The position numbers were made by a program, and so were the translations under genes. 64,000 nt of DNA from contig JALJCO010003454.1 of NCBI GenBank assembly GCA_023101725.1, forward strand, positions 1 to 64,000, in the 5' to 3' direction. A model generated the notes under the pieces. That model was not told the origin of the DNA, ran no database searches, and worked only from the letters and a program-made list of their open reading frames with translations. Positions 35,354 to 46,865 of this stretch are shown here, piece by piece; position 1 is the stretch's first letter, and each line of letters opens with the position of its first letter. This DNA comes from Atherinomorus stipes. Its lineage: Eukaryota > Chordata > Actinopteri > Atheriniformes > Atherinidae.

Positions 35354-36284
35354 TTGAATGATGTGACAACAAACTCATTGATCTTAAAGGAATAGTTCAC
35401 CCACAGGATGATGTAACTTTATTTTCCACTTACGCTCATGGTGAGCAAGACTCTGGAGCACTTTTTAATATCTCAAATGCAGCCGGCGATCAGGAAGGCT
35501 TCTTGTTTTCCCCCAACTTTCATATAATGGAGTTCCCCAGGGTCCAAGCCAAAAATGTCCATAAAAGTCCACAAAAACTTGTCAATATTCTGCCATACTG
35601 CTCGTCCAATGTAATCCAAGTGTCCCGAGTGGGTAGCATTCATAATTTACTCAAAATGAGTAAATTATTTGGTATATTTTTAGAGCCTAAACAGCACTAC
35701 ATCGCACCTCTAGCAAGCAGGCCGATGCCCGTTCATGAAACTACGGAAGCCACGGCAGATGAGATCGCACGTTCTCTTTTTCTTTCTTTCTTTGTTTTAA
35801 ATCAATATCCAACCCCTCTTGTGTTTGTCCGCAGCTCTGGTGCTCTTAGCACAATGTAAACAGCAAATTTCTTCTTCTATGCTTTCATTATCGGCAGAGT
35901 AGGCTCTGAACACCGAGGCTTCCGTAGTTTCGTGAAAGTGCATTTGCGTGCTGCGTGAAAGTAAGATTTAATACTGTTTAGGCTCTAAAAATATACTAAA
36001 TGATGTCGTTTGGACGAGCAGTATGGAGGAATATTGACAAGTTTTTGTGCACTTTTATGGACCTTTTTGGCTTGGACCCTGGGGAACTCCATTATATGAA
36101 AGTTGGGGGGAAAACAAAAGCCTTCCTGATTGCCGGCTTCATTTGAGATATTAAAAAAGTGCTCCAGAGTCTTGCTCACCATGAGGGTAAGTGAAAAATA
36201 AAGTTACATCATTCTGTGGGTGAACTATTCCTTTAATGCAACCAAAACTAAGGAATTGATCGCTGACTTTAGGAAAGGTTATAT
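35354..36284 (+). pseudogene. LINE reverse-transcriptase fragment split by a TTAA element
   Basis: Two pieces, 35354-35387 and 36237-36284, join across the inserted element. The left reads F-V-E-stop-C-D-N-K-L-I-D-L and the right N-A-T-K-T-K-E-L-I-A-D-F-R-K. Together they match the W-C-x-x-N-x-L-x-L-N-x-x-K-T-K-E-L/M-x-x-D-F-R block that follows the catalytic palm in teleost LINE reverse transcriptases (the tga codon replaces the usual Trp). The rest of the LINE is not recognisable nearby. It is a relic, valuable mainly because it proves the insertion site. Confidence 0.72.
35384..36236. mobile_element. Foldback element with GGAATAGTTCACCC ends and TTAA duplication
   Basis: TTAA at 35384-35387 and 36233-36236 brackets AGGAATAGTTCACCCACAG and (right, read inward) AGGAATAGTTCACCCACAG. 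The arms stay complementary for several hundred bp (tggtgagcaagactctggag..., atataatggagttcccca..., gcctaaacag/ctgtttaggc), leaving a short centre with a tttctttctttcttt tract. This end type is a very abundant teleost repeat. It interrupts a LINE codon run exactly at TTAA. A half copy lies at 5600-6156. Confidence 0.92.
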
Positions 36285-36536
36285 ACAGCATAAAGCCAGC
36301 AGAATGCAGGGTAACGATAATCAAATTGTACAGAAATGCAGGTACACGGGATGAGTTTTTGACTGATATTTGAATTTTAAGAAGAATATACTGTAAACTG
36401 TATTGTTATGTAGAATCACCAGTCTATTTGGTAATACATTTGGTGACTGTAAGAATATCATGACTTCTTTTGAAGTGCTTCATCAAGAGTTTGATTACAG
36501 TGTCTTTTCTAAGTTGTCTGTTTCGGAGAAAAATTA

Positions 36537-36751
36537 ATGGGCTGTATGCATGACTCCACTACTTCCTGAACCAAAGGTAGCTCATTTGTGTCCTGTCTTT
36601 CATCACTGGATGAACTAATTAGTCCAGGTGTGTCTGATCTAAGTTACTGGCCAGACACACCTGGATTAATCAGTTCGTCCAGTAATGAAAGACAGGAAGC
36701 AAAGGAGCTACCTTAAGTTCAGGAAGTAGTGGAATCATGCATAGAGCCCAT
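36537..36751. mobile_element. 213-bp foldback element
   Basis: Arms of about 95 bp (tgggctgtatgcatgactcc, tacttcctgaac, gtagctc, gtcctgtctttcat, gatgaactaatt, ccaggtgtgtct) pair with 36655-36750, leaving a loop of about 20 nt. The complementarity is around 90 percent. No clear target duplication (ttaa on the left, ttgc on the right), so class is open. A transcript would form one clean hairpin. Confidence 0.78.
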
Positions 36752-39690
36752 TGCACGGCATTGCGAAGGTTTTCAGCAAATGATTTCCTGGGGTATGCAT
36801 AAAAGCAAGTTGTACATGTGCACAAAGTCCAAATGAGACGATCCAGTTTGAAGTCAAGCTGGGACTCTTATCCTGCAATGTAGCACATAATGACAGTACA
36901 TGAATGGAGCGTTTTGCTAGTGTAGATCAGCGGCCCTCAGACGAGAAGAGCCGGAGGTTCATTCGAAGTGCTGTGTTGTTATTTCTGAAGTGAATGGAGT
37001 TTGTTATCACAGCTTGGCCCCCCTCGTTTTCCCCTCCTTCACTTTGCAGAGCGACAGAGCGAAATCCCTGCTGTGTTTCTCATGCTAAACACCACATACA
37101 AGGACACACACATGCACACACACACACACGTCACTGCTGCTGTATATGGATGCCTGTAGAAATGAAAGTAACAAGGACATTTTTGAGGTCAGAGGAGCAT
37201 ATAGCATGATTCATCTTTAACAGCCATGACTCTGCTAACTCATCTAAACTGTTTATGAAAGTATGTACAAATACACACATGTGCACGCACTCTTTTTGGT
37301 ATGCATCAAAGTGACCAGGATTTTGGCAGGTGCTCCCCAGTACACTCTCTAGCCTACGTTAAACCCTTCATTTGAGTCCAAAAACACATCTGCAAACACT
37401 TACCCCCAAAAAGCTAATGCATTTACACAACTTTGCTTACAAACAGGTACTTATGACACCTGCACTTGCTAACTGTTGTGTTGTTCAAGATTTATGATCA
37501 ACTGATGAGAAAATTTTATTTCAACAGAGAGAATACCTTTTCCACAAAAACACACGTAACTTACTTTCCTGAGTACTTTTACTTTTGATTCTTAAAGCTG
37601 TAGTGACTGAGCCCTCAGTGGCTGCTGGCAACAGAACACACTCTTCCCTTTCTGGTAACAATAACTTCAACCAGAAGAGCAGGTGCGTCACAGAATCGTG
37701 CGTCACACTATAGTTCTGCCTCACTCATCAGAACTGGTAGTCGCCAGTAGGAATGTCTGGTTCTGCATACCAGCCTGAGTCTACATACGTAAGGAGGCTC
37801 GGAGGGCCTGCCAATATGCAACAAATTCTCATTACCTGTTCGCTGCATTGCGTATAAAAAGTTGTCCGCAACATTTTTTGCATTTGGTACATATTTCCAG
37901 CAACATGAGAGATCAGTGTGCCTGTGCCGCTAGCGTATTCGTTCGTCATGTCTACAGTTAGAGCAGAACATGGCAGCTACAGTGGGTATTGCTCCATCTG
38001 TGGGCTGAAATAAAGCTAAGTACTGGAGGGATGAGTGGTGTTAGCCGCAGATGGAGTTTGAACTTTGGGGTAAAATGTTTAATAAATTGATCTACCTAAG
38101 CTGAATCAAGGTAAAATCGAGATTTACTCAAAAAATAAAAGGCAAACTTATTGCTTGAAAAAATGTATTGTTGTTGACTTGATTGTCTGAGTGCAAGCAA
38201 CTAGAACTGTTTGAGTTTGAACAACTTTTACACACTTTAAATCTAAGTATGTACATAAAATAACAGAAGAAACTTAAATTTGATATCAATTACAAAAGAT
38301 ACTTCACAAAGTCTTGGTTTCAATTTAAAAAACGTGACAATTCCAAGTTCACCTTATATTAAGTAATTGATAGACTCTTATTTTAAATGAAGAACTTGAT
38401 GTAGGCAGGTTTTTTTTTTGTTGTTGTTGCCAAAATGCAGTTCATTTTAGTTCATAGCCAGTGGATCGTTCCCAGGAACAACATTAAATTAAAGGACGTA
38501 CATATTAGTGCTTTGAAAGTAACCTTGCTTTTTCTAGAGATGGGGAAATGATTCGCACAAATCTGAAGGGAAATCCTAAATGCATGGGCTAATTTTGTTT
38601 TTAAAAGATATCAATTTGAAAAGTATTGGTGGGAAAATGGGTCCGACTCCCTCAGCCTCATTTGTTTGTCCTTTTTAAAACAGGCAAATTCTCCATATGT
38701 GACATGTTTGCAAATGCTATGAGATCGCATTCCCGTGTGCAGCTGTTTAATGTGAATGCATGTGAAGAATTTTAGGTTTCACAGCAGTTTGAGCAATTTC
38801 TGCGAGACCGCTCCCTGAACTAAGACACATCGGGACAAAATGTCGAGACAGATGAAGTGTTGTTTTTAACAGTCTGTTTGGTCAATCCTCTGAAAAACCT
38901 CAGACATTTGCCCTTTAGGAAAAATTTTGAGCAAATACCGACAGGATTAGTACATACTCAGTGAGCTGTGATGCAGAGGAAGGGTGCAAGTATGTAGCGC
39001 AGACACCTGGCCTAGACCATGCGGATCAACTGAGTGTAATCACACCTGAGAGACAGGCCCAGGTAAATTTGGAGAGTCTGTCAATCACAGTCCTGTTTAC
39101 CTTCAAGCGATCTGCCAGTTCAAATTTACGGCCCTGTTTGGGTTTAAACCTGAGCTCCTGTTCTTAGATCTGTCCTATATAAACATGAAACCGCATAGTC
39201 TCCACACTAATATGAGTGTGTGTTTGTGTGCACACAGACATGCACAAACATGAACACACACTCAGATTATCTTGGATGTTTATATAGAAAAGACTGGAGC
39301 ACAGATCTGATAAGGCTTATCTGATCCGAGAGCGTCGCTCGTTAAATCAAGTGTAAGAAATTCTCACGAACCTGAGTCCTGCAGGAAGAATGTGTCCTTT
39401 TCTACGAAAAGATGATGACATGAACACATTTTGCACTGTCATTTGTTTTTCAAATCACATCACCAGCTTGTTTTTGTACCCTTTCACCGTCACATTCCTC
39501 ATTTGTAGATTTTGTCTGACACAAAATTCCATTAGGTCTTAACATGTGACATGCAGACAGTAACAGCTTATGTGTCAACAGTCATCAGAAAAATAAATAA
39601 ATTCAAGTTAAGCTGCTTTACAGCAGCAAAGAATAATGCTGGTAGGCCTCAACACACTCTGCACTTGTCTGCTGCTCTCATGTGTTTATT
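36752..39690. other. Unassigned stretch
   Basis: 2.9 kb with no recognised gene. CA microsatellite at about 37106-37129. AT-rich block at 38090-38400. Confidence 0.45.
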
Positions 39691-39693
39691 TCC

Positions 39694-39800
39694 TGAATTA
39701 GATGGCATCTTTCAGCCATTCAGCTCCCAAATTCTGGAACTCTTTAGCAACCGACATCCTTAATATTGACTCTCGTTCCGTCTTCAAGTCCAGACTCAAG
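39694..39800 (+). pseudogene. LINE ORF C-terminal remnant (SFSHSAPKFWNSL block)
   Basis: The forward frame reads ASFSHSAPKFWNSLATDI, then LNIDSRSVFKSRLK. This is the S-F-x-x-A-A-P-x-L-W-N-S-L-P...F-K-S-x-L-K block that ends the polyprotein of a widespread teleost LINE group. The upstream sequence is degenerate. The frame stays open for some 40 codons more, but without recognisable LINE sequence. A 3' fragment only, possibly of the same group as the tail at 34030-34110. Confidence 0.75.
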
Positions 39801-40131
39801 TTTGAAGGCATATACCAACCCTGGGTGAAATTGGGCCACCCCCGCTGTCCCCTGAGTTGGACAAGTGGGCAGAAGCGTTTTCTAGCCAACCCATTCTCTG
39901 AATCTGGCCGCACTGACTTTAGCTTAGCTTAGCATAGGTGCTGTAATCTGGTGTTTCCAACTAGCACTACTTGGTGAAAGTGAACGAATCAACTCAAGCT
40001 TTTTTCCAATTATGTTTTGTGACCCACACATTCTGATAGAGTACAAATGACAAGCCAATTTCACATCAAAGGACTGACTAGTAGACATTAAGTAGAGGAA
40101 CTATATGCAGCAGAAGTACAGGCAAATCACA

Positions 40132-40217
40132 GGTGAAGCACCGCAGATAGTAGCAACCGTGTTTGGAGACGTTGGGGATGCTGCATGCTGCCTCTGCTTC
40201 TATCCGCGGTGCTTCGC
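40132..40217. repeat. Short hairpin next to a foldback element
   Basis: ggtgaagcaccgcagatagt (40132) pairs with cttctatccgcggtgcttcg (ending 40217), about 22 bp with 3-4 mismatches around a 41-nt loop. A TTAAGTAGA word at 40089, like the end of the 40228 element, lies just upstream and may mark a further decayed insertion. Confidence 0.55.
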
Positions 40218-40227
40218 AAGTGATGCT

Positions 40228-40452
40228 TTAAGTAGAATGAACAAACGACCGAGTATTGTCCTCTGAGTTCAGAATTAACTTTCCGTTAGCAATTGGGAGG
40301 TTTTCTTCACACTGGACATGCCCCACGCGTTCCCGACGGGCGCGTGCTCCAGTGCAGCTGAGAGAGCAGCTCGCTACCCAGACACAACAAACTGAAAACT
40401 TTGAACCTCTGAACTCACAGGACAATAGTATTTGTTTGTTCATTCTACTTAA
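40228..40452. mobile_element. 225-bp TTAA-flanked foldback element (GTAGAATGAACAAAC ends)
   Basis: TTAA at 40228-40231 and 40449-40452. Inverted ends GTAGAATGAACAAACGACC and (right, read inward) GTAGAATGAACAAACAAAT continue into gtattgtcctctgagttcag / atactattgtcctgtgagtt. The centre has gcgtgctcc... and ctgagagagcagctc. Too small to encode anything. Confidence 0.87.
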
Positions 40453-40719
40453 AGTAATAGTGAAATGAAGGAGTTTTGCTGCAGATAATGCCTTATAGAG
40501 AGGCTGCCCCGTCTCTCACGTTATATGGAAGTACACCGAAGGGCGACTCAACGTAGTATCTTCCGAAGGAGTCATAGTGATACAGAAATTTTACCAGTGA
40601 GTAAATGCGTGTATAAACTCCTAGAAATAAGGTCCAGGTTGAATAAAAAGAAAGTTATCCTGTATTACTCATCCCAAACGGTTCTTTAGCTCCTGTCAAA
40701 CAGAGCATGTATTGCAGTT

Positions 40720-41881
40720 TTAAAGGAGCTGTATCAGCTTTTCAAACGTTCCAAAATCCAAATACAGGCATTGATAGGCTAAATATGTTCCCATCGCTAC
40801 TAGTAACTAATTTGGTGTTAAATATTAGTTTTTCTATGCGTCTAATTTCCAACACGGAAGTAAGATGGCTGACTGTACTGATCCATGGAGCTCTTGACCA
40901 ATTGCAACATGTTTCACGCTCATTTCATGACGTCGCCCTGGAAGAGACACTGATTCTGAAGGGTCACAGAATTGTTTGTAGCACCTGCACCGGCAGCTCA
41001 CATGAATGTTATTTGTAAACACTGGTGGATAATCGGACTCCGATCGACGGGATAAAACGGACCAGCCTGTTATGGAGCTGTATGCGCTCAACCCAGAGTC
41101 TGATATGGAATTTGAAGTACACGCAGTACCACAGAAGTACCACAGAAGTACCACAGAGACCCCTGACATGTAAGTAAATTAGCAAACAAATCATAGGCTA
41201 ACAGTTAGCATTGAGCTGAGAGATGTGTTTCACCCACCGGTGCCGTTGTCTGTCCTTGCGCGTTTTTATAGTAGGAACTGCACCAGGTTTCAGAAGTTAT
41301 CCCTGAGAAAAAAACACTTTACTGCCAGAGATTCATGAAGTTGTAGGAGTGAAGTTCACACACAAAGTTGAGTTTTTTTTTCTGCTCCTGAAGTTATAAT
41401 CCAACCACTTCTGGCAAGTCGATTCATCCAGTACTACAAATAAACTCCCATGCTGAATGTGATCACATTTTTCCAAACTTGCCGTCCTCTACAGCTTAAA
41501 AAAAAAAAAAAAATCTCCTGAACTCTGGATCAAATGTCTTTAGCTGATGGCTGTTTGTCTCTGAGGAAATCTTCCTGCAGGCTGTGAGTTTCTTCCTCAG
41601 AGAGTGTGTATAGGTTAGGATTCTCTTTGAGTTTCTGTTCAACAAAGAGGGCGTCTTGCTACGATGCTGCGCATGCGTGTTTGTCGCTTCGTGATTGGTG
41701 CCACCTCGTTGCGTATACCGGTGTAAGAGTTATGTTAAGAAAGCTACAGCTTGGCCTGAATATTCAAATTACTCAAATATGTACAAATGAAGAAAAAAAC
41801 TACTTAAATGAATTTTTTATGAGGAACATAACATGCTGAAAAGCTCTTAGAAGTCCATTTTTCATGACAGGGCTCCTTTAA
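40720..41881. mobile_element. 1.16-kb TTAA-flanked element (AGGAGC ends)
   Basis: TTAA at 40720-40723 and 41878-41881 brackets AGGAGCTGTATCAGC and (right, read inward) AGGAGCCCTGTCATG. The terminal repeats are short, but the flanks are exact. The interior has no transposase. It contains a three-copy 11-bp tandem at 41123-41157 and a 16-base A-run at 41498-41513. Confidence 0.7.
41123..41157. repeat. 11-bp tandem repeat (agtaccacaga)
   Basis: Three consecutive copies of agtaccacaga inside the 40720-41881 element, the last one losing its final base. Confidence 0.9.
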
Positions 41882-42179
41882 AGCAGAATTGCTTGTCCAT
41901 TAAGAGTAATAGTAAAAATGGTGGTACAAACATTAAGTGATTAGAAACCAAAAGAAAGTCAGTTTTTATGATTTATTAATTTTTTCTGTCATTGACCATT
42001 GATTTTTATACAGTTACAAAGACGAGAAGGGAACATGTAATATTCTGTTAATTTCACCGTTTACTCCATGAGCTGCACGCCGACGATGGTGCAGCTTTCG
42101 TCTGACCGGCCCAGTTTAACAACCTGCAGTCCTGCTTCGGGACGTCATTATAAGCCCATTAAACCCCGTCGGGACTAGA

Positions 42180-42439
42180 AATCATCCACCCGCCGTTTGG
42201 AAACCGGGACTGGACGCAGATCATAGTTTATCCTCCACTGTCTCCGTGGAGTGAAGAGATTCACCGGAGTCTCCTCTGTATTTCCCGCGCCTGCTGCGCG
42301 TCAAACGCCAAAACGCTGTAGTTACTGTAAACGTGATCGGATCGGCTTGCTTGGATCTATTTTGAGGACTCCGATCAAAACCGATAGGGGCACTATCGGC
42401 CGATTGCGATCTGTTGCCGATCGATTGGTGCATCTCTAG
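42180..42439 (-). mobile_element. hAT-type element, one end
   Basis: Read from 42439 leftward it starts TAGAGATGCACCAATCGATC, followed by ggcaacagatcgcaatcggc and tcggttttgatcgga. This is the TAGRGATGCACCGAT end shared with the hAT element at 21830, with repeated ATCGG words. The opposite end was not found, so extent is uncertain. It abuts the Tc1 pseudogene directly, which suggests insertion into it. Confidence 0.65.
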
Positions 42440-42965
42440 TTTTGGTCTTGGAACTCTGCCATGCAGGCCATATTTGCCCAGGCTGTTTCTAAAGGTGGAG
42501 TCATGAACACTGACCTTAATTGTGGCAAGTGAGGCCTGCAGTTCTTGGATGTTGTTCTGGGGTCTTTTGTGACCTCTTGGATGAGTCGTCCCTGTGCTAT
42601 TGGGGTAATTTTGGTCGGCCCGCCACTCCTGGGAACCTTCCCAGGAGTGGCCGGCCGACTCCTGGGAACAAATGTTTTCACCATTTGTGGATAATGGTTC
42701 TCACTGTGGTTCTCTGGAGTCCCAAAGCTTTAGAAATGGCTTTGGAACCTTTTCCAGATTGATAGATCTCAAGTACTTTGTTTCTCATTTGTTCCTGAAT
42801 TTCTTTGGGTCGCAGCATGATGTCTAGCTTTTGAGGATCTTTTGGTCTACTTCACTTTGTCAAGCAGGTTCTATTTAAGTGATTTCTTGATTGAGAACAG
42901 GTGTGGCAGTAATCAGGTCTGGGTGTGGCTAGAGAAATTGAACTCAGCTTTCCAAAGAAAACTCA
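42440..42965 (-). pseudogene. Tc1-like transposase remnant, second family
   Basis: From an ATG at about 42818 on the minus strand: MLRPKEIQEQMRNKVLEIYQ, then GKGSKAISKALGLQRTTVRT and IIHKW, the N-terminal helix-turn-helix of a Tc1 transposase. A stop (42678-42680) and a frame change follow. The next frame reads GGPTKITPIAQGRLIQEVTK, then DPRTTSKNCRPHLPQLRS, the linker and second HTH region. It stops at the hAT end at 42440. The upstream 42820-42965 (ggtgtggcagtaatcaggtc, gaaattgaactcagctttcc) is the typical 5' untranslated part of this family. No DDE core remains. Confidence 0.85.
42614..42659. repeat. 46-bp near-perfect palindrome inside the Tc1 coding remnant
   Basis: Arms 42614-42635 and 42638-42659 (gtcggcccgccactcctggg... 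/ ...cccaggagtggccggccgac) differ at one base and are separated by two bases. They coincide with the P-R-S-G-x-P linker codons, and a third tcctggg follows. The insertion of an inverted copy probably caused the frame change between the two transposase segments. Confidence 0.9.
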
Positions 42966-45900
42966 TAAACAATTATTTTGAATTAGAATTATGTGTGTTC
43001 AGCATTGCCTCCCTCTGAAGCTGAAGCCTTTTGTGCGCAAAGCTGCAAGTTTGCTCCTGCTTTTTAGATGTACTAAAATACATGCAAAAAACCAGCCATG
43101 CAATCACAGTTGATAAATCGCTTTGCGAGTGCTAAAGTGATATTTTAACATTTTCTCCTCCCAACACACGCACAATTGCATGTAAACACCCCATATTACA
43201 TATTCACTTCAGCAGATGTACTTTTTGAATAAGACGCACTATTTAGCATCTTTGAAAGGCACAGTGCGTTTAGCACAGTGTTGGTAAAGTAGTTTGTACA
43301 TTTTTTATGCATGTGCAATGAGATTGCTCACGGTTTTTATACACATAAACCTTTGATAGATCCAGCCCATGATGTATAAAAACTGCACCTTTTTATGAAT
43401 GCAGACTAGACTAGAGTTTACAATCCAGTTTTCTGTGGAAGTTGCTTATAAAATTGCAGTTTAAATAACATATTTGTCAGGTAAATAATCTGTGTACACC
43501 CTGGATGTCAAAAGAAGTCCAAGTAATCGGATTAAGAAATGAGTAAACCATAAATAACTTAATCTGAGCTGCTTCTGCGAAGTGCTATCACATAAAGAAC
43601 ACTTTTGTTGAATGTACATACAGATGCTGAATAGACCAGGTTTTTACAAACCACTTTAAACCCGGAAAGAAGGATTCTCTCATCACATTTTTTTTTTTTT
43701 TTACCAAAAATGATAAAACACTTCACCATGTGTCATTGTTTATATCCTATGCTATTTCAGTACATTTCAGCATGATTTCAGCAATTACCTTTTTATACAT
43801 CAGCCTTTACCTGTAAGTGCACATTATACTGTATCATAAGTACATCTTCCTATGAGGGATTTGAATCGTTTGATAAATGCAGAACAGAAGCCTAAAATGT
43901 CAGATGCTGCAAGTTTAGCCTGTTAGTCCACTCTGCTCTCATCAGTTCTGTGGGTACGTCGACAAAGATGATTTAAAAGAACTTACTGTAAAAAGTATAA
44001 AAAATTATATAAATGCATGAAAAGCTTTTAAACTTATGTATTTATATCATGCAAGTAAGGGTTGGAGAAGAAAAACTGGAAGTTGTTGATGTTTGATGTC
44101 CTTTAAAGACAAAAACACTTTCAGTGAAGCAGAAAAGGTCCTGTTTGTGACGGTATCTGATCGGCTCTTTAGCAGACTGTGTTGTCATGCTATGTTATGT
44201 GTGCTGAAGTCAGATCAGATCTCCAGCCTCACCCCTGTGACGTCACTTAGCTCACTGAGCGTGCCAGTTCTCTTAACTGGCCGAGGATACCCGCATACGC
44301 TGGCACGTTATTGTCGCGTGTGTGATAATATGGCCTTAGAAGAAACAGCGGTGATGGGGGGGACTGATAGGCAGCAGCCAGCTGCTCTGCTGAAGCTGTG
44401 CTAGAATGTGGCAATGAGGTGCGAAGGGGAAGTGTGATAATATTGTTTTACATTTTTCTGGAACTGATTGTTCGTAAAGCACAAAACACTGTGAATGTGA
44501 AATAACCATTGGGCTGAACTTTTGATGAAACTGTAGCATGATGAGCATTGAGTTAATTCTGATTTCTCATCATAATCATGTTGTGCTATACTGTAGGTGT
44601 ACTTTGTAGCTTCTTTTTGTTTAATTTGTGCACCTACATCATTTAAAGGTAATCAGTGTCAGCTTGTTACATTACAGCCTGAATGCAAACTATATAAATT
44701 TTTTTTTTTTTTTTTTAAAGAATAAATAGACATATTTGGAGCTACATGGAAACAAACTGAGTATGAAAAATTGATTGATCAACTAAATTTAAGAGCTTCA
44801 AAGTTCAACCTTTGCCACTGACTTCAAAGAGAATTTTATTTCCAGGTATTGCTCACTCTGATGAATTCTGCGAACCAAAGACTGAATTCGCTGAATATTG
44901 AGGTTTTTCTTTCTAAATTACAACGTTTAAACAATGTAAATGTTTTCTTCAACAGTCCCACAACTAAAAAGGGAACAAAGATCAAGGTTATGAACATTAC
45001 AGCTACTTGAGAAAGGTATCAGTTTGTAACCACTGTCTGCTCAGTCACTGAGTCACTGCTAGCTGATGACAAAGTTAATTTTGTCTCTCTGAAATGATGT
45101 TTAACTTTTTTTTTACATGGATACATCCATGATTTTCTTTTGTGTGTGTGTGTAAGAACTGCATCATCATGAAATCAAATGACAATATATTAATAATACT
45201 GCTAATATTTGTCTGCCACAGTAGATTTATAATAAGCTACATTTGGATATCTCGGCCACTGGACATCCACTTTGTTCCAGAAATATTGCAACTATCAGAT
45301 GGAGAGTTCTAAATTATTTGTGTCTAATTTGGTACATTTTTTAAGATCCCTTGAAGAAACATTGTGGCCTGATCTCACTTTATGAGATCAAGATAACAGT
45401 ATTCTACGAATGCAGTGTTTTCATTAGAATCATGTGAAATAGTAACCATTGTTATTGTTAAGAACCATTGGGCTCTTTAACACCAGTCCTCTGTGGCATT
45501 ATGGAGGTTTTCCTGTTCCAACACACCTGATTCAAAAGAGATGGATCCAACAGCTTGTTGTAAAGTTCTGCATTATGACCCATCAATCCCAAAGCAGGGA
45601 ATTGTCTAAAACATGCAGGGTAGTGATCTTCAAGGAAAATAAAAAGCAGTCTTAGACATTGAATTTCTGTTCAAATTCATATCCAAAAATCCACTTTCCC
45701 TCCTCACACTACAGTATTTTACTAGGCTATTGGTACCAACCAAACAACACTGGCATTTTGCATGATCAGGTTTGGCTCTTCAGTAAGATGCATGTTTTAT
45801 ATATGAATGCTGAATATTTGTTTGTTTTCATCTGTCCTTACATCTGAGCCTTAAAACAGGTTGATTTTTCCTTGATAGCATCAAGTTTGGGGTAGATATC

Positions 45901-46689
45901 CATGGTTACCAAACACTTCATCGAGCAACTCTGATGACTTCTTGCACATGAGCCAATTCATAGTTTTAAAGAATATTCTTTCTTTTTTTAGTCATTGTTG
46001 TTGCCTAATTTAATGCAAACAAGACCTGAAACATGCAGGAAAGAAGCTCTAACAGCCTTTATTTGGACTAATGTGGTGATGCTCAATCAAAGACCAGCTA
46101 TATTTCCACTGAGAAATGGCTATTGCTATACAAACATTGCTATACCGGCACATTTCCTGAAAAGTATTGCCTCCAAATTGTAGCAACTGATGTTTTGTAG
46201 CTACTAGGTACTGGTCAAACTGATAAAAATATGTAAAATGAGGGAAAGCAGCAGCAAGATTCCTCCAAGAAAAACTGAATCCAGCTTTGGTTCAGTAAAC
46301 TCCAAGAATTCAGTCTGTGTCTTTAAATGCAACTAACACCGGACCATATAATACATTGGTCTAAAATGTTGCAACTTTGCTAAATACACTCAGACAGTAT
46401 ACAATGACTAGTTTTACCTGACTAATTTCTTTTTAGAAATATGAACTCACAGGTCATGTCTCATTATAAAAACACCTGGGAGTTCAGCTGGACCTCAGAC
46501 TAGAGTGGAAACTCAACAACTATCTACAAGAAAAGAAAAAAACAAACTACTTCTTGAAGAAGTTGAGATCTTTGAGTGTCTGCATTACGCTGTTGCATAT
46601 TCTACAAGTGGAAAGTTCAATCTGCTTTGCAGCATCAGCATCAGAGATTTAAGGAAACTGAAGGAACTGATTAAGATGTTCTGCTTCTG
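42966..46689. other. Unassigned stretch
   Basis: 3.7 kb with no recognised gene or transposon. Simple runs: T at 43690-43702 (about), T18 at 44699-44716, TG repeat at 45140-45153. Confidence 0.45.
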
Positions 46690-46865
46690 TGCTCTGGAGC
46701 CGCTAGCTGATTGTCCAGAGAGGAATGTTGTGCATTTTGAGCATAACAAGGTATTCTTTACACTCTCTGCACAACACAGAGCGTCCAGTCAGTCATTTTC
46801 AGGTCCACAGGACAGAAAGGTAGAGGAGGTCATTCCTGCCTGCAGCCATTTCCCTCTGGAATGAG
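46690..46865 (+). pseudogene. LINE ORF C-terminal remnant (RSFLPAAISLWN block)
   Basis: One forward frame gives HFQVHRTER, then a stop, then RRSFLPAAISLWNE, the R-x-R-x-S-F-x-P-x-A-I-x-L-x-N block that ends many teleost LINE polyproteins. The preceding DNA aligns with 9104-9290. Frameshifts separate it from the recognised open 119-codon frame, which is a shadow. An A-run (46871-46884) follows directly. Confidence 0.58.

Noticed and set aside
37597..37990. Element starting TTAAAGCTGTAGTGACTG
   Set aside because: The expected partner was not found. Only a loose cagctacagtg is present at about 37974.
46505..46864. 119-codon ORF as a host gene
   Set aside because: The alternative frame carries a LINE C-terminal block at the same place, so this frame is a shadow.
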